From an uncultured Lachnospiraceae bacterium (GTDB lineage Bacteria > Bacillota > Clostridia > Lachnospirales > Lachnospiraceae), in the NCBI GenBank assembly GCA_910588565.1, contig CAJUPF010000019.1:1-46141 (forward strand): a DNA stretch of 46,141 bases. Reading direction: 5' to 3'. Made by a program: the position numbers and the translations under genes. This document shows, in pieces, positions 23,813 through 30,435 of the stretch (position 1 is its first letter; each line of letters begins with the position of its first letter). The notes below the pieces were generated by a model. That model was given only the letters and a program-made list of their open reading frames with translations. It made no database searches and had not been told where the DNA came from.

Positions 23813-24691
23813 TTATATAAAATGCCTTGCGGCAACTGCAAGGAATTGTTCTAAATCCGGCGAAATCCACTTATCCTGGTGCATTAAGATCTGGGTATAG
23901 ACAGAGATTCCGTTTAATTCTGAAATATAATTTATTTTTTCCGCCATATGGTAAATCAGCTCTTTTCGGATGGCAAATTCGGGCAGCAGGCCAAGCCCGA
24001 TGCCGCAGAGGGAGCTTTTTTTGATCATAGAGACGGAATCGGTTTCCAGTGCGATTTTGGGGCGGATGCCCTCGGCATGTAGTTTCTGCTCAAATGAAAT
24101 CCGATATGGGCAGTCCGGCGGGGGAAGCAGAAACGGACAGGATGCAAGCTCCCGAATCGTGATATGGCTTTTTGCGGCGAGTTCATGGGTAGAAGAGGCT
24201 GCTAATATAATAGTTTCTTTTCGTTTCTGCAGTACCCGGATGGATGTATGCCGGATTGGAACATCCAATACGACAGCAAGGTCGATTTCTCCGCAGGAGA
24301 GCATCTGGCAGTAATCTTTATTTCCAAGTGTTTTCAGAAAAATTTCCGTATCCGGATAGAGTACCGAATATTCTTTTAAAATATCTCCAAACAGATAATT
24401 GGCGACAGATTCCGTTACGCCGATGGTCAGCCGCCCGGACTGCTGATAAAGACGGCTGATTTCTTCGGAAAGGGCAAGCATTTTTCTGGCATGGGGAATC
24501 AGCGTCTGCCCTTCCGGGGTCAGTGAAACTGTTTTTCCAATGCGGTCAAAAAGACGCACGCCAAGCTCTTCTTCCAGCAGTTTGATATGCGTGGTAACGC
24601 CGGACTGTGCCAGGCCCAAAATGGCGGCGGTTCTGGTAAAATTTTTTTCTTTACACAATGTTAAAAAAGTGGTTAAGTGTTTCAGGTTCAT
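23813..24691 (-). CDS. LysR-family transcriptional regulator
   Basis: The 292-residue protein has the LysR helix-turn-helix (residues 1-60, NFTRTAAILGLAQSGVTTHIKLLEEELGVRLFDR as key region) and an effector domain from about 87 (GRLTIGVTESVANYLFGDILKEY). It converges on the methyltransferase gene with a 12-bp gap and faces the oxidoreductase operon across a long AT-rich spacer. AGAGGAACTGCT precedes the ATG. The target and effector are unknown. Confidence 0.9.
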   Translation of the reverse strand: MNLKHLTTFLTLCKEKNFTRTAAILGLAQSGVTTHIKLLEEELGVRLFDRIGKTVSLTPEGQTLIPHARKMLALSEEISRLYQQSGRLTIGVTESVANYLFGDILKEYSVLYPDTEIFLKTLGNKDYCQMLSCGEIDLAVVLDVPIRHTSIRVLQKRKETIILAASSTHELAAKSHITIRELASCPFLLPPPDCPYRISFEQKLHAEGIRPKIALETDSVSMIKKSSLCGIGLGLLPEFAIRKELIYHMAEKINYISELNGISVYTQILMHQDKWISPDLEQFLAVAARHFI

Positions 24692-25030
24692 AGCAGTTCC
24701 TCTTTATGTTTGCAAGGAGAAATCCTCCTGAATTTTATTGTGCTGCAGATTTTCAGTATCGTCGGTATTGTCTATTTATCAAAAAAGCAGATAATAATTT
24801 AAAAAATAATCATAATATCATATCAATAGTTTATCACAAAGTACAGGAAATTTCAAAAATTTTTATTTTTTTACAGAATTTTATTTACACGTTTTTAAAA
24901 TTTTCGTATACTCATTTCTGCTGAAATCCGGCAGCAGTTCAGTTATAAACGACTCCCTTTCTGGAGCTGCGTTCCTGGCTGCATACAGTGCGTCAATGAT
25001 ATAGTGATGTTTATAGATTTGGAGGAAATT
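24692..25030. other. AT-rich spacer between lysR and the small membrane protein gene
   Basis: This 339-bp stretch has no gene. It is very AT-rich at 24780-24910 and has a small hairpin near 24918-24937 (CTGCTG ... CAGCAG). Several T-N11-A pairs occur, but in such AT-rich DNA none can be trusted as a LysR site. Confidence 0.5.
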
Positions 25031-25222
25031 ATGGGAAAAGAGAAAGTATTATTTCTTATTGCATCTGTCATATTTTCCTTACTCACTGTAGGATATGCTG
25101 TAGTTATAGCAGTTGATTTTTATAGTGGATATACGCCTGAATATTTGACTATATTGCATGTAATAACTGCGGTTGTTTTTTTGGCAGCGGCTATTGTCAA
25201 TTTTAAACGTTTCAGAAAATAA
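25031..25222 (+). CDS. Small two-helix membrane protein
   Basis: The 63-residue protein has two hydrophobic segments (about 4-25, VLFLIASVIFSLLTVGYAVV, and 40-57, ILHVITAVVFLAAAIVNF) and a basic tail. TTGGAGGAAATT supports the start at 25031. It lies 145 bp upstream of the oxidoreductase operon and is not obviously part of it. I do not recognise a family. Confidence 0.7.
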   Translation: MGKEKVLFLIASVIFSLLTVGYAVVIAVDFYSGYTPEYLTILHVITAVVFLAAAIVNFKRFRK

Positions 25223-25245
25223 CGGAATAGTAAAAACAATTATAA

Positions 25246-25279
25246 GTGATGGCATTATGATAGATGTATCATGAATCAC
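25246..25279. promoter_or_regulatory. Nested dyad upstream of the oxidoreductase operon
   Basis: ATGATA-GATG-TATCAT (25257-25272) is a perfect inverted repeat, flanked by GTGAT (25246-25250) and ATCAC (25275-25279). It lies about 90 bp before the first gene and could be an operator or a short RNA hairpin. Confidence 0.35.
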
Positions 25280-25367
25280 CAGATTTTGGAACATAGACAG
25301 CAAGAACACTTTTCTAAAAAGAGAGTAAACGAATAACATACAATGATATAAAAAGGAGCGAAAAATT

Positions 25368-26003
25368 ATGATCGGATCAACGTTATGCGGCAATGTTACG
25401 GAACTCCCCTCCGGGGATACCTCAATGCCATGCGGCAATATAGTAGAAATCAGATGGCACGGCAGGGGCGGGCAGGGGGCAAAGACAGCGGCGCTTTTGC
25501 TTGCGGATGTAGCGTTTAGTATTGGAAAACATGTCCAGGGATTTCCGGAATACGGCCCGGAGCGGATGGGCGCGCCGATTACCGCATATAACAGAATCAG
25601 TGATACAGATATTCGCGTGCATTCTAATATTTATGAGCCGGATTTTGTGGCTGTGGTAGACGATACACTGCTGCACAGTGTAGATGTCACAGGAGGGCTG
25701 AAAAAAGACGGTGCGATTTTAATTAATACGGAAAAATCAAAAGAAGAGATTCTGCCTCTGTTAAAGGGCTACGAAGGGGAAGTACATATTATGAATGCCA
25801 GGGAAGTATGCATGAAAACACTGGGCAGATATTTCCCGAATACGCCAATGCTTGCTGCAATGGTAAAGATTTCAAAAGTAATGGATCAAGATGTATTCTT
25901 AAAAGAGATGGAGGCTTCTCTGCAGCATAAATTTGCAAAAAAACCGGAAGTCTTAGAAGGCAACATGCAGGCATTGCGGTTAGCGTTTGACGCAGTTGCG
26001 TAG
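25368..26003 (+). CDS. porG: 2-oxoacid:ferredoxin oxidoreductase, gamma subunit (pyruvate/ketoisovalerate type)
   Basis: The 211-residue protein has the gamma-subunit signature IRWHGRGGQGAKTAALLLADVAF (about 28-50) and GFPEYGPERMGAPITAYNRIS. It forms part of a complex that oxidises a 2-oxoacid with CoA to acyl-CoA, CO2 and reduced ferredoxin. AAAAAGGAGCG precedes the ATG. Residues 1-24 are an unusual N-terminal extension: residues 14-21 (PSGDTSMP) come from the 45-bp element, flanked by CGNVTEL and CGNIVEI. The element carries an in-frame ATG (M20) with GGGGA upstream that could act as a secondary start. Confidence 0.92.
   Translation: MIGSTLCGNVTELPSGDTSMPCGNIVEIRWHGRGGQGAKTAALLLADVAFSIGKHVQGFPEYGPERMGAPITAYNRISDTDIRVHSNIYEPDFVAVVDDTLLHSVDVTGGLKKDGAILINTEKSKEEILPLLKGYEGEVHIMNAREVCMKTLGRYFPNTPMLAAMVKISKVMDQDVFLKEMEASLQHKFAKKPEVLEGNMQALRLAFDAVA
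25409..25453 (+). repeat. 45-bp insertion element, copy B (inside the gamma-subunit gene)
   Basis: The core (25409-25438) starts CTCCGGGGATACC and ends TGCCATGCGGCAA. TGCGGCAAT at 25386-25394 recurs at 25431-25439, exactly 45 nt on, followed by diverged but alignable sequence to GAACTC/GAAATC. It adds 15 codons in frame at the extreme N-terminus. Confidence 0.75.
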
Positions 26004-26027
26004 GAACGGTGGAGAAAGGAGATTCTT

Positions 26028-26330
26028 ATGGCATTATCTGCGAAAGAGATTAATGAAACGACAAGATGGCAGGATTTGACAGAGGGATTACAAATCTATG
26101 AGCCTGCCACATCCAAAGATTTTATGACAGGGGAATGGAGGACGAGCACCCCGGTGATGGAGTGGGACAACTGCAGGCAGTGCCTGCTCTGCGTACCCTA
26201 TTGTCCTGACAGCTGTATTCCGGTAAAACAAGGAAAACGGCTGGAATTTGATTATGATCACTGCAAAGGATGCGGCATCTGTGTAAAAGCCTGTCCGTTT
26301 GGCGCAATTACAATGAGGGAGGGGAAATAA
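26028..26330 (+). CDS. porD: 2-oxoacid:ferredoxin oxidoreductase, delta subunit (2x[4Fe-4S] ferredoxin)
   Basis: The 100-residue protein has two ferredoxin cluster motifs, CRQCLLCVPYCPDSC (about 49-63) and CKGCGICVKACPFGA (about 80-94). It passes electrons from the thiamine site of the complex to external ferredoxin. AGAAAGGAGATTCTT precedes the ATG. It is 24 bp from gamma and 1 bp from alpha, so it is a tight operon member. It has no element insertion. Confidence 0.93.
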   Translation: MALSAKEINETTRWQDLTEGLQIYEPATSKDFMTGEWRTSTPVMEWDNCRQCLLCVPYCPDSCIPVKQGKRLEFDYDHCKGCGICVKACPFGAITMREGK

Positions 26331-26331
26331 G

Positions 26332-27516
26332 ATGGCGATCAAAGAGAGATTATCAGGGAATGAAGCGGTGGCTTATGCGATGAAGCAGATCAATCCGGAT
26401 GTTATGCCGGCATTTCCGATTACTCCTTCAACGGAGCTGCCGCAGTTTGTATCTTCTTACATAGCAAACGGAGAAATGGATACGGAGTTTATCCCGGTGG
26501 AAAGCGAGCACAGCGCGATGAGCGCGGCAATCGGCGCGGAGTCAGCTGGCGCAAGGACGATGACGGCAACTTCGTCCGCAGGTCTGGCGCTGATGTGGGA
26601 AATGCTGTATGTAGCGGCTTCTAACCGTCTGCCGATTGCGCTTGCGGTTGTCAACCGTGCGCTGTCCGGCCCGCTGAATATCAACTGTGAGCATTCCGAC
26701 AGTATGGGAGCCAGAGATTCCGGCTGGATTCAGCTCTATGCGGAGGATAATCAGGAGGCATATGATAATTTTATCCAGGCTTACCGGATTGCGGAGCATA
26801 AAGACGTCCGTCTGCCAATTATGATTTGCCAGGATGGATTTATTATCAGCCATGGTGTGGCCAATATCGAATTGTTAGAAGAGGAAGCGGTCAGAAACTT
26901 TGTCGGCGAATATAATCCCGAACATTATCTGTTAAAAGCGGATGAGCCGATGGCGGTGGGGCCGTATGCGGTTTCCTGCTATGGTATGGAAGCAAAACGT
27001 GCGCAGGCACAGGGAATGATCAACGCAAAACAGGTAATTTTGGACGTGGCTGCGGAATATGAGAAGGTTTCCGGCAGAAGGTATGGATTTTTTGAGGAAT
27101 ACTGCATGGAAGATGCGGACTATGCCATTGTGGCGATTGGTTCCGTCTGCGGCACGATGAAAGAGGCTATTGATCGGCTTCGGGCAAAGGGGATCAAAGC
27201 CGGGCTGTTAAAGGTGCGTGTATTCCGTCCTTTCCCAGGAGCAGAAATCGCGAAGGCCCTGAAAAACTGTAAATCCATTGCGGTTATGGATCGCTCTGAG
27301 AGTTTCAGCGCTGTTGGAGGCCCATTAGGCGCAGAAGTGCCTGCGGCATTGTTTCAGGCAAAGAACACAGCGGAAGTGATCAAAATCGTCTATGGCCTGA
27401 ACGGCAGAGATTTTACAATAGAAGATGCAGAAAAATTATATAAAGATCTGGCGGATATTGCGGAGAACGGAAATCAATCAGAAGAAGAATACCGCTATAT
27501 CGGCTTGAGAGAATAG
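26332..27516 (+). CDS. porA: 2-oxoacid:ferredoxin oxidoreductase, alpha subunit
   Basis: The 394-residue protein matches the alpha subunit (transketolase pyrimidine-binding-like and C-terminal domains): GNEAVAYAMKQINPDVMPAFPITPSTEL near 9, ESEHSAMSAAIGAESAGARTMTATSSAGL near 58, and KVRVFRPFPGAEIAKAL near 294. With beta it forms the thiamine diphosphate active site. AGGGGAAATAAG precedes the ATG. The choice between pyruvate and branched-chain ketoacid as substrate cannot be made from sequence alone, although the split four-gene form is common for POR and VOR. Confidence 0.93.
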   Translation: MAIKERLSGNEAVAYAMKQINPDVMPAFPITPSTELPQFVSSYIANGEMDTEFIPVESEHSAMSAAIGAESAGARTMTATSSAGLALMWEMLYVAASNRLPIALAVVNRALSGPLNINCEHSDSMGARDSGWIQLYAEDNQEAYDNFIQAYRIAEHKDVRLPIMICQDGFIISHGVANIELLEEEAVRNFVGEYNPEHYLLKADEPMAVGPYAVSCYGMEAKRAQAQGMINAKQVILDVAAEYEKVSGRRYGFFEEYCMEDADYAIVAIGSVCGTMKEAIDRLRAKGIKAGLLKVRVFRPFPGAEIAKALKNCKSIAVMDRSESFSAVGGPLGAEVPAALFQAKNTAEVIKIVYGLNGRDFTIEDAEKLYKDLADIAENGNQSEEEYRYIGLRE

Positions 27517-27527
27517 GAGGCGCCAGA

Positions 27528-28508
27528 ATGAGTCAAAAGCAATTTAAGGAGATCCCTTCCAGGGATACCTCTGTGCCATTCGGCAGTTTTAAGGAAATCC
27601 AGGAACGGCGGGAGCGTTTGGCGCCGGGGCATCGGTTATGTGCTGGCTGCGGCGGAACCATTGCGGTCAGGAATGTATTAAAGGCGCTGCATCCGGGAGA
27701 TAAGGCGGTAATAGGAAACGCTACAGGCTGTCTGGAAGTTTCCTCTTTTACCTATCCCTATACCGCATATGAAGACAGTTATATCCACAATGCTTTTGAA
27801 AATGCCGGGGCAACCTTAAGCGGTGTGGAAACGGCTTATAATGTGTTAAAGAAAAAAGGAAAAGTAAAAGAAGAGTATAAGTTTATCACATTCGGCGGTG
27901 ACGGCGGAACCTATGATATTGGCCTGCAGTCCTTATCCGGAGCGATGGAGCGCGGGCATGATATGGTATACGTCTGTTATGACAACGGAGCCTATATGAA
28001 CACCGGAATCCAGCGTTCTTCCGCAACGCCGCAGTATGCTGATACAACAACAACTCCGGTTGGCAAGAACTCCAATGGAAAACCCCAGGGCAGAAAAGAT
28101 CTGGCGGCAATTATGGCTGCCCACAATATCCCTTATGTGGCGCAGACAACATTTATTGGAAATATGATGGACTTGTACCAGAAGTCTGAAAAAGCCATTT
28201 ATACGCCGGGCCCTGCCTTTTTAAATATTATGGCTCCCTGTCCAAGAGGCTGGCGGTACGAAGCGCCGGAGATTGTAACAATCTGCAAAATGGCGGTGGA
28301 AACCTGTTACTGGCCGCTGTTTGAAGTGATTGACGGCAAGTGGAAGCTGTCTTATAAACCCAAGAATAAATTGCCGTTAGAGGAGTTTTTAAAACTGCAG
28401 GGCAGATTTAAACATCTCTTTGCCCCAGAGAATACGGATTTGCTTGAAGCGTTCCAGGCAGAGGTTGACAGGAGATGGGAAGAGCTTTTGAATAAGTGTG
28501 AAGCATAA
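27528..28508 (+). CDS. porB: 2-oxoacid:ferredoxin oxidoreductase, beta subunit (TPP-binding)
   Basis: The 326-residue protein carries the thiamine diphosphate motif GGDGGTYDIGLQSLSGAM (about 123-140) with YDNGAYMNTG, and cluster cysteines starting CAGCGG at C38 and C41. AGGAGGCGCCAG precedes the ATG. The N-terminus is duplicated: FKEI at 6-9 and again at 21-24, with PSRDTSVPFGS between them, which is the 45-bp element in frame. Without it the protein would run directly into FKEIQERRERLAPGHRLC, which looks native. It is the second subunit of the same complex carrying the element. Confidence 0.93.
   Translation: MSQKQFKEIPSRDTSVPFGSFKEIQERRERLAPGHRLCAGCGGTIAVRNVLKALHPGDKAVIGNATGCLEVSSFTYPYTAYEDSYIHNAFENAGATLSGVETAYNVLKKKGKVKEEYKFITFGGDGGTYDIGLQSLSGAMERGHDMVYVCYDNGAYMNTGIQRSSATPQYADTTTTPVGKNSNGKPQGRKDLAAIMAAHNIPYVAQTTFIGNMMDLYQKSEKAIYTPGPAFLNIMAPCPRGWRYEAPEIVTICKMAVETCYWPLFEVIDGKWKLSYKPKNKLPLEEFLKLQGRFKHLFAPENTDLLEAFQAEVDRRWEELLNKCEA
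27557..27601 (+). repeat. 45-bp insertion element, copy C (inside the beta-subunit gene)
   Basis: The core (27557-27586) starts TTCCAGGGATACC and ends TGCCATTCGGCAG. The flanks give the clearest duplication: TTTAAGGAGATCC (27543-27555) and TTTAAGGAAATCC (27588-27600) match at 12 of 13 and are exactly 45 nt apart. Confidence 0.8.
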
Positions 28509-28526
28509 ATTCAGTTATGCGCTGCC

Positions 28527-28578
28527 GGCTGTCAGCCAGGGTATGTAACAATACCTGGGTTGTCAGCTGGTTTTTGCT
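28527..28578 (+). terminator. Terminator of the oxidoreductase operon
   Basis: CCAGGGTAT and ATACCTGGG pair around GTAACA, extended by GGCTG/CAGCTGG pairing, and are followed by TTTTTGCTTT. It follows the beta-subunit stop by about 20 bp. Confidence 0.7.
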
Positions 28579-28587
28579 TTCTAAATC

Positions 28588-28656
28588 CTCTCTGCCGGAG
28601 GCTTCGCCATTTCCCCTGTAGTCTGACGACAAAAATCTTAAGCTAATGATGCTGAG
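28588..28656 (-). mobile_element. Degraded inverted copy of the MITE-like repeat (copy 3)
   Basis: The sequence GGCTTCGCCATTTCCCCTG, then TAGTCTGACGACAAA and TCTTAAG, matches the reverse complement of 17374-17438 with scattered changes. Only the left-end portion survives. It lies just after the operon terminator. The rest of the spacer up to 28886 shows no gene or strong signal. Confidence 0.65.
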
Positions 28657-28886
28657 AGGAAAGATAACATATGCCGTAAATGCAGCAGATGGTAAAAAAG
28701 ATGCGCTTGACACAGGAATCTTTCGTGTTATAATACGTTCAAAGCATACTTTCTTTCAGACAAGTCCAAAACAATCTGTTTTATTCTGGCCATTCAGAAA
28801 ATCAATGCTTTTATTCCTAATTTATGAGTACAATAACAGCAGGAGATTTTCTGAAACGGACTTCTGCTGAATGCAGAAGGATGAAT

Positions 28887-29381
28887 ATGAGAAAAAATAT
28901 CAGCAGGAAGATATATCTATCTGACAATAAACGCTATGCAGAGCTGATGAATGGAATTGGCTGCAACGGCAGACAGGCTGTTGGCAGTGCGGATTTGTAT
29001 GAAATTGATACACAGACAGGCGCTTTTTTTGGGCGGGATTTTATCGGTAGATTGTCCAAAAGCGCAAAACGGGGAAGCATTAAGAATCGTGATGCAATAA
29101 GGAAAGCTGCATTTGGAGTAAATTTGGCAGTGACAGGGGTTGAAAGCCAGAGCGTGTTTGAAAATTGCTTTCCGTAAGATGTGCGTCACAATTTGTGGGA
29201 GATTTGTGCCAAATGAGGGAGGCGTAGCGGGCTACGTTGACCGAATTTGGCGCAAATATCACGCAAAGTGGGGCGTGCAGATGGCGGGAATGAATTTTCA
29301 AACACGCTCTAGGAAGAAATGGACTATAAAATTTCCTTACGGAACATGTCCTACGATGCAGGCATAAAAAGGACGGGTAAC
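28887..29381 (+). pseudogene. Rpn-family nuclease/transposase remnant, split by a MITE
   Basis: The first part (28887-29148) reads KIYLSDNKRYAELMNGI, then RDAIRKAAFGVNLAVTGVES, matching the N-terminus of the PD-(D/E)XK recombination-promoting nuclease family of about 300 residues. A 162-bp palindrome then intervenes, and after it the frame resumes with EEMDYKISLRNMSYDAGIKRTG (29313-29378), the next block of the same family (compare GVENQEE-DY...MSYDA). The rest of the gene is missing and the leucine-rich repeat protein gene begins at once. So it is doubly broken. Confidence 0.7.
29149..29310. mobile_element. 162-bp palindromic MITE inside the Rpn remnant
   Basis: The ends are a perfect 18-bp inverted repeat, AGAGCGTGTTTGAAAATT at 29149-29166 and its complement at 29293-29310. 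Symmetry continues inward (ATTTGTGCCAAAT against ATTTGGCGCAAAT) to a CGTAG-CGGG-CTACG centre. CAG (29148-29150) and TAG (29310-29312) at the joints could be a 3-bp target duplication with one change. There is no transposase gene. The inner sequence is more diverged than the ends. Confidence 0.8.
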
Positions 29382-30380
29382 ATGTATGAAGATAAAGTAA
29401 CAGCAGAGCAGCAGATATACCGCGTACTCTGGCAGAAGCGGCCGGATGGAGGGGCAAAACTCCTTCGGATGTATGGGACAAATCCGCAGGTTTTTGTGCC
29501 GGAGCAGATACAGGGGCATCCATGTGTGGAAATTGCACCCTATTGTTTTGCAGAAACAGCACATTTGCCAAAGGCAGATACGATAGAAGAAACAAGGGCA
29601 GGCGATGCTGTATCCGATTCTGCTTTACAGGAATTATGCAAAGATGCGATACAGGAAATTTATCTGCCGGATACGGTGCAAAAAATCGGAACCTGCGCAT
29701 TTTATAACTGCAAAAAATTAAAGCGCCTGCATCTGGGAGCAGCGGCAGAAGAGATTGGCAGCGATGTATTTATGAATACATTGGCATTTCGTCAGATTTT
29801 TTTACATGCATCTGCAGCAGAACAAAGTGGAATACGTAAAATGCTGAGCCAAATCACCTCAGATATAGAAGTTTGGTTTTGGACAGATACGGGCATAGAA
29901 GCGGTTCTTCTCTATCCAGAATATGATGAATCCTATGATGAAATTGCTCCGGCGCATCTGTTTGGAAGGAAGATCCGAGGAGAAGGATTCCGGGCAAGGC
30001 AGTGTTTTCGGGATGGAAAAGTAGATTTCGCAGGATATGATGCAGTATTTGCGCAGGCATGTGTGGAAGAGCCGGAAAAGACATTATCCGCTATGGCGCA
30101 ATACCGTCTGCAGTATCCGTTTTCTTTAAACAGCAGACACAGGGAAACGTACCGTACCTATCTGAACGCGCATATTGAAGGAACCATAAAGCGTCTGATC
30201 CGTCAGAAAAACCTGGAAACACTGCTGTTTTTGTGCCGGGAAGGGCTTGTAAGGAGCAGGGATTTAGCGGCAGGCATTCAGGCTGCCGTACAGGAGGACT
30301 GGCCGGAAGGCGCGGCAAGCCTGCTGCAGTATCAGGCGGCTTTTTTGCAGAAAGAGAAGAAAGAACGTTACCAGTTTTAA
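29382..30380 (+). CDS. Leucine-rich-repeat protein (BspA-like, cytoplasmic) of a VWA-MoxR cluster
   Basis: The 332-residue protein has a central leucine-rich repeat segment of the BspA type (about 75-135: IQEIYLPDTVQKIGTCAFYNCKKLKRLHLG...IGSDVFMNT) and a helical C-terminal half (about 190-330) including ARQCFRDGKVDFAGYDAVF and an ankyrin-like tail. There is no signal peptide. AAAGGACGGGTAAC precedes the ATG at 29382. It is the first of four genes running in one direction to 35055. It probably acts as an adaptor binding partner proteins (inference). Confidence 0.75.
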   Translation: MYEDKVTAEQQIYRVLWQKRPDGGAKLLRMYGTNPQVFVPEQIQGHPCVEIAPYCFAETAHLPKADTIEETRAGDAVSDSALQELCKDAIQEIYLPDTVQKIGTCAFYNCKKLKRLHLGAAAEEIGSDVFMNTLAFRQIFLHASAAEQSGIRKMLSQITSDIEVWFWTDTGIEAVLLYPEYDESYDEIAPAHLFGRKIRGEGFRARQCFRDGKVDFAGYDAVFAQACVEEPEKTLSAMAQYRLQYPFSLNSRHRETYRTYLNAHIEGTIKRLIRQKNLETLLFLCREGLVRSRDLAAGIQAAVQEDWPEGAASLLQYQAAFLQKEKKERYQF

Positions 30381-30435
30381 GCAAATATATCGGATAGGAC
30401 AATAGATACCAGCAGCTGCAGAGAGGAGGGAGACT

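Noticed and set aside
29080..29700. 206-codon reading frame on the minus strand across the palindromic MITE
   Set aside because: It is an accident of the palindrome plus the antisense of the LRR gene.
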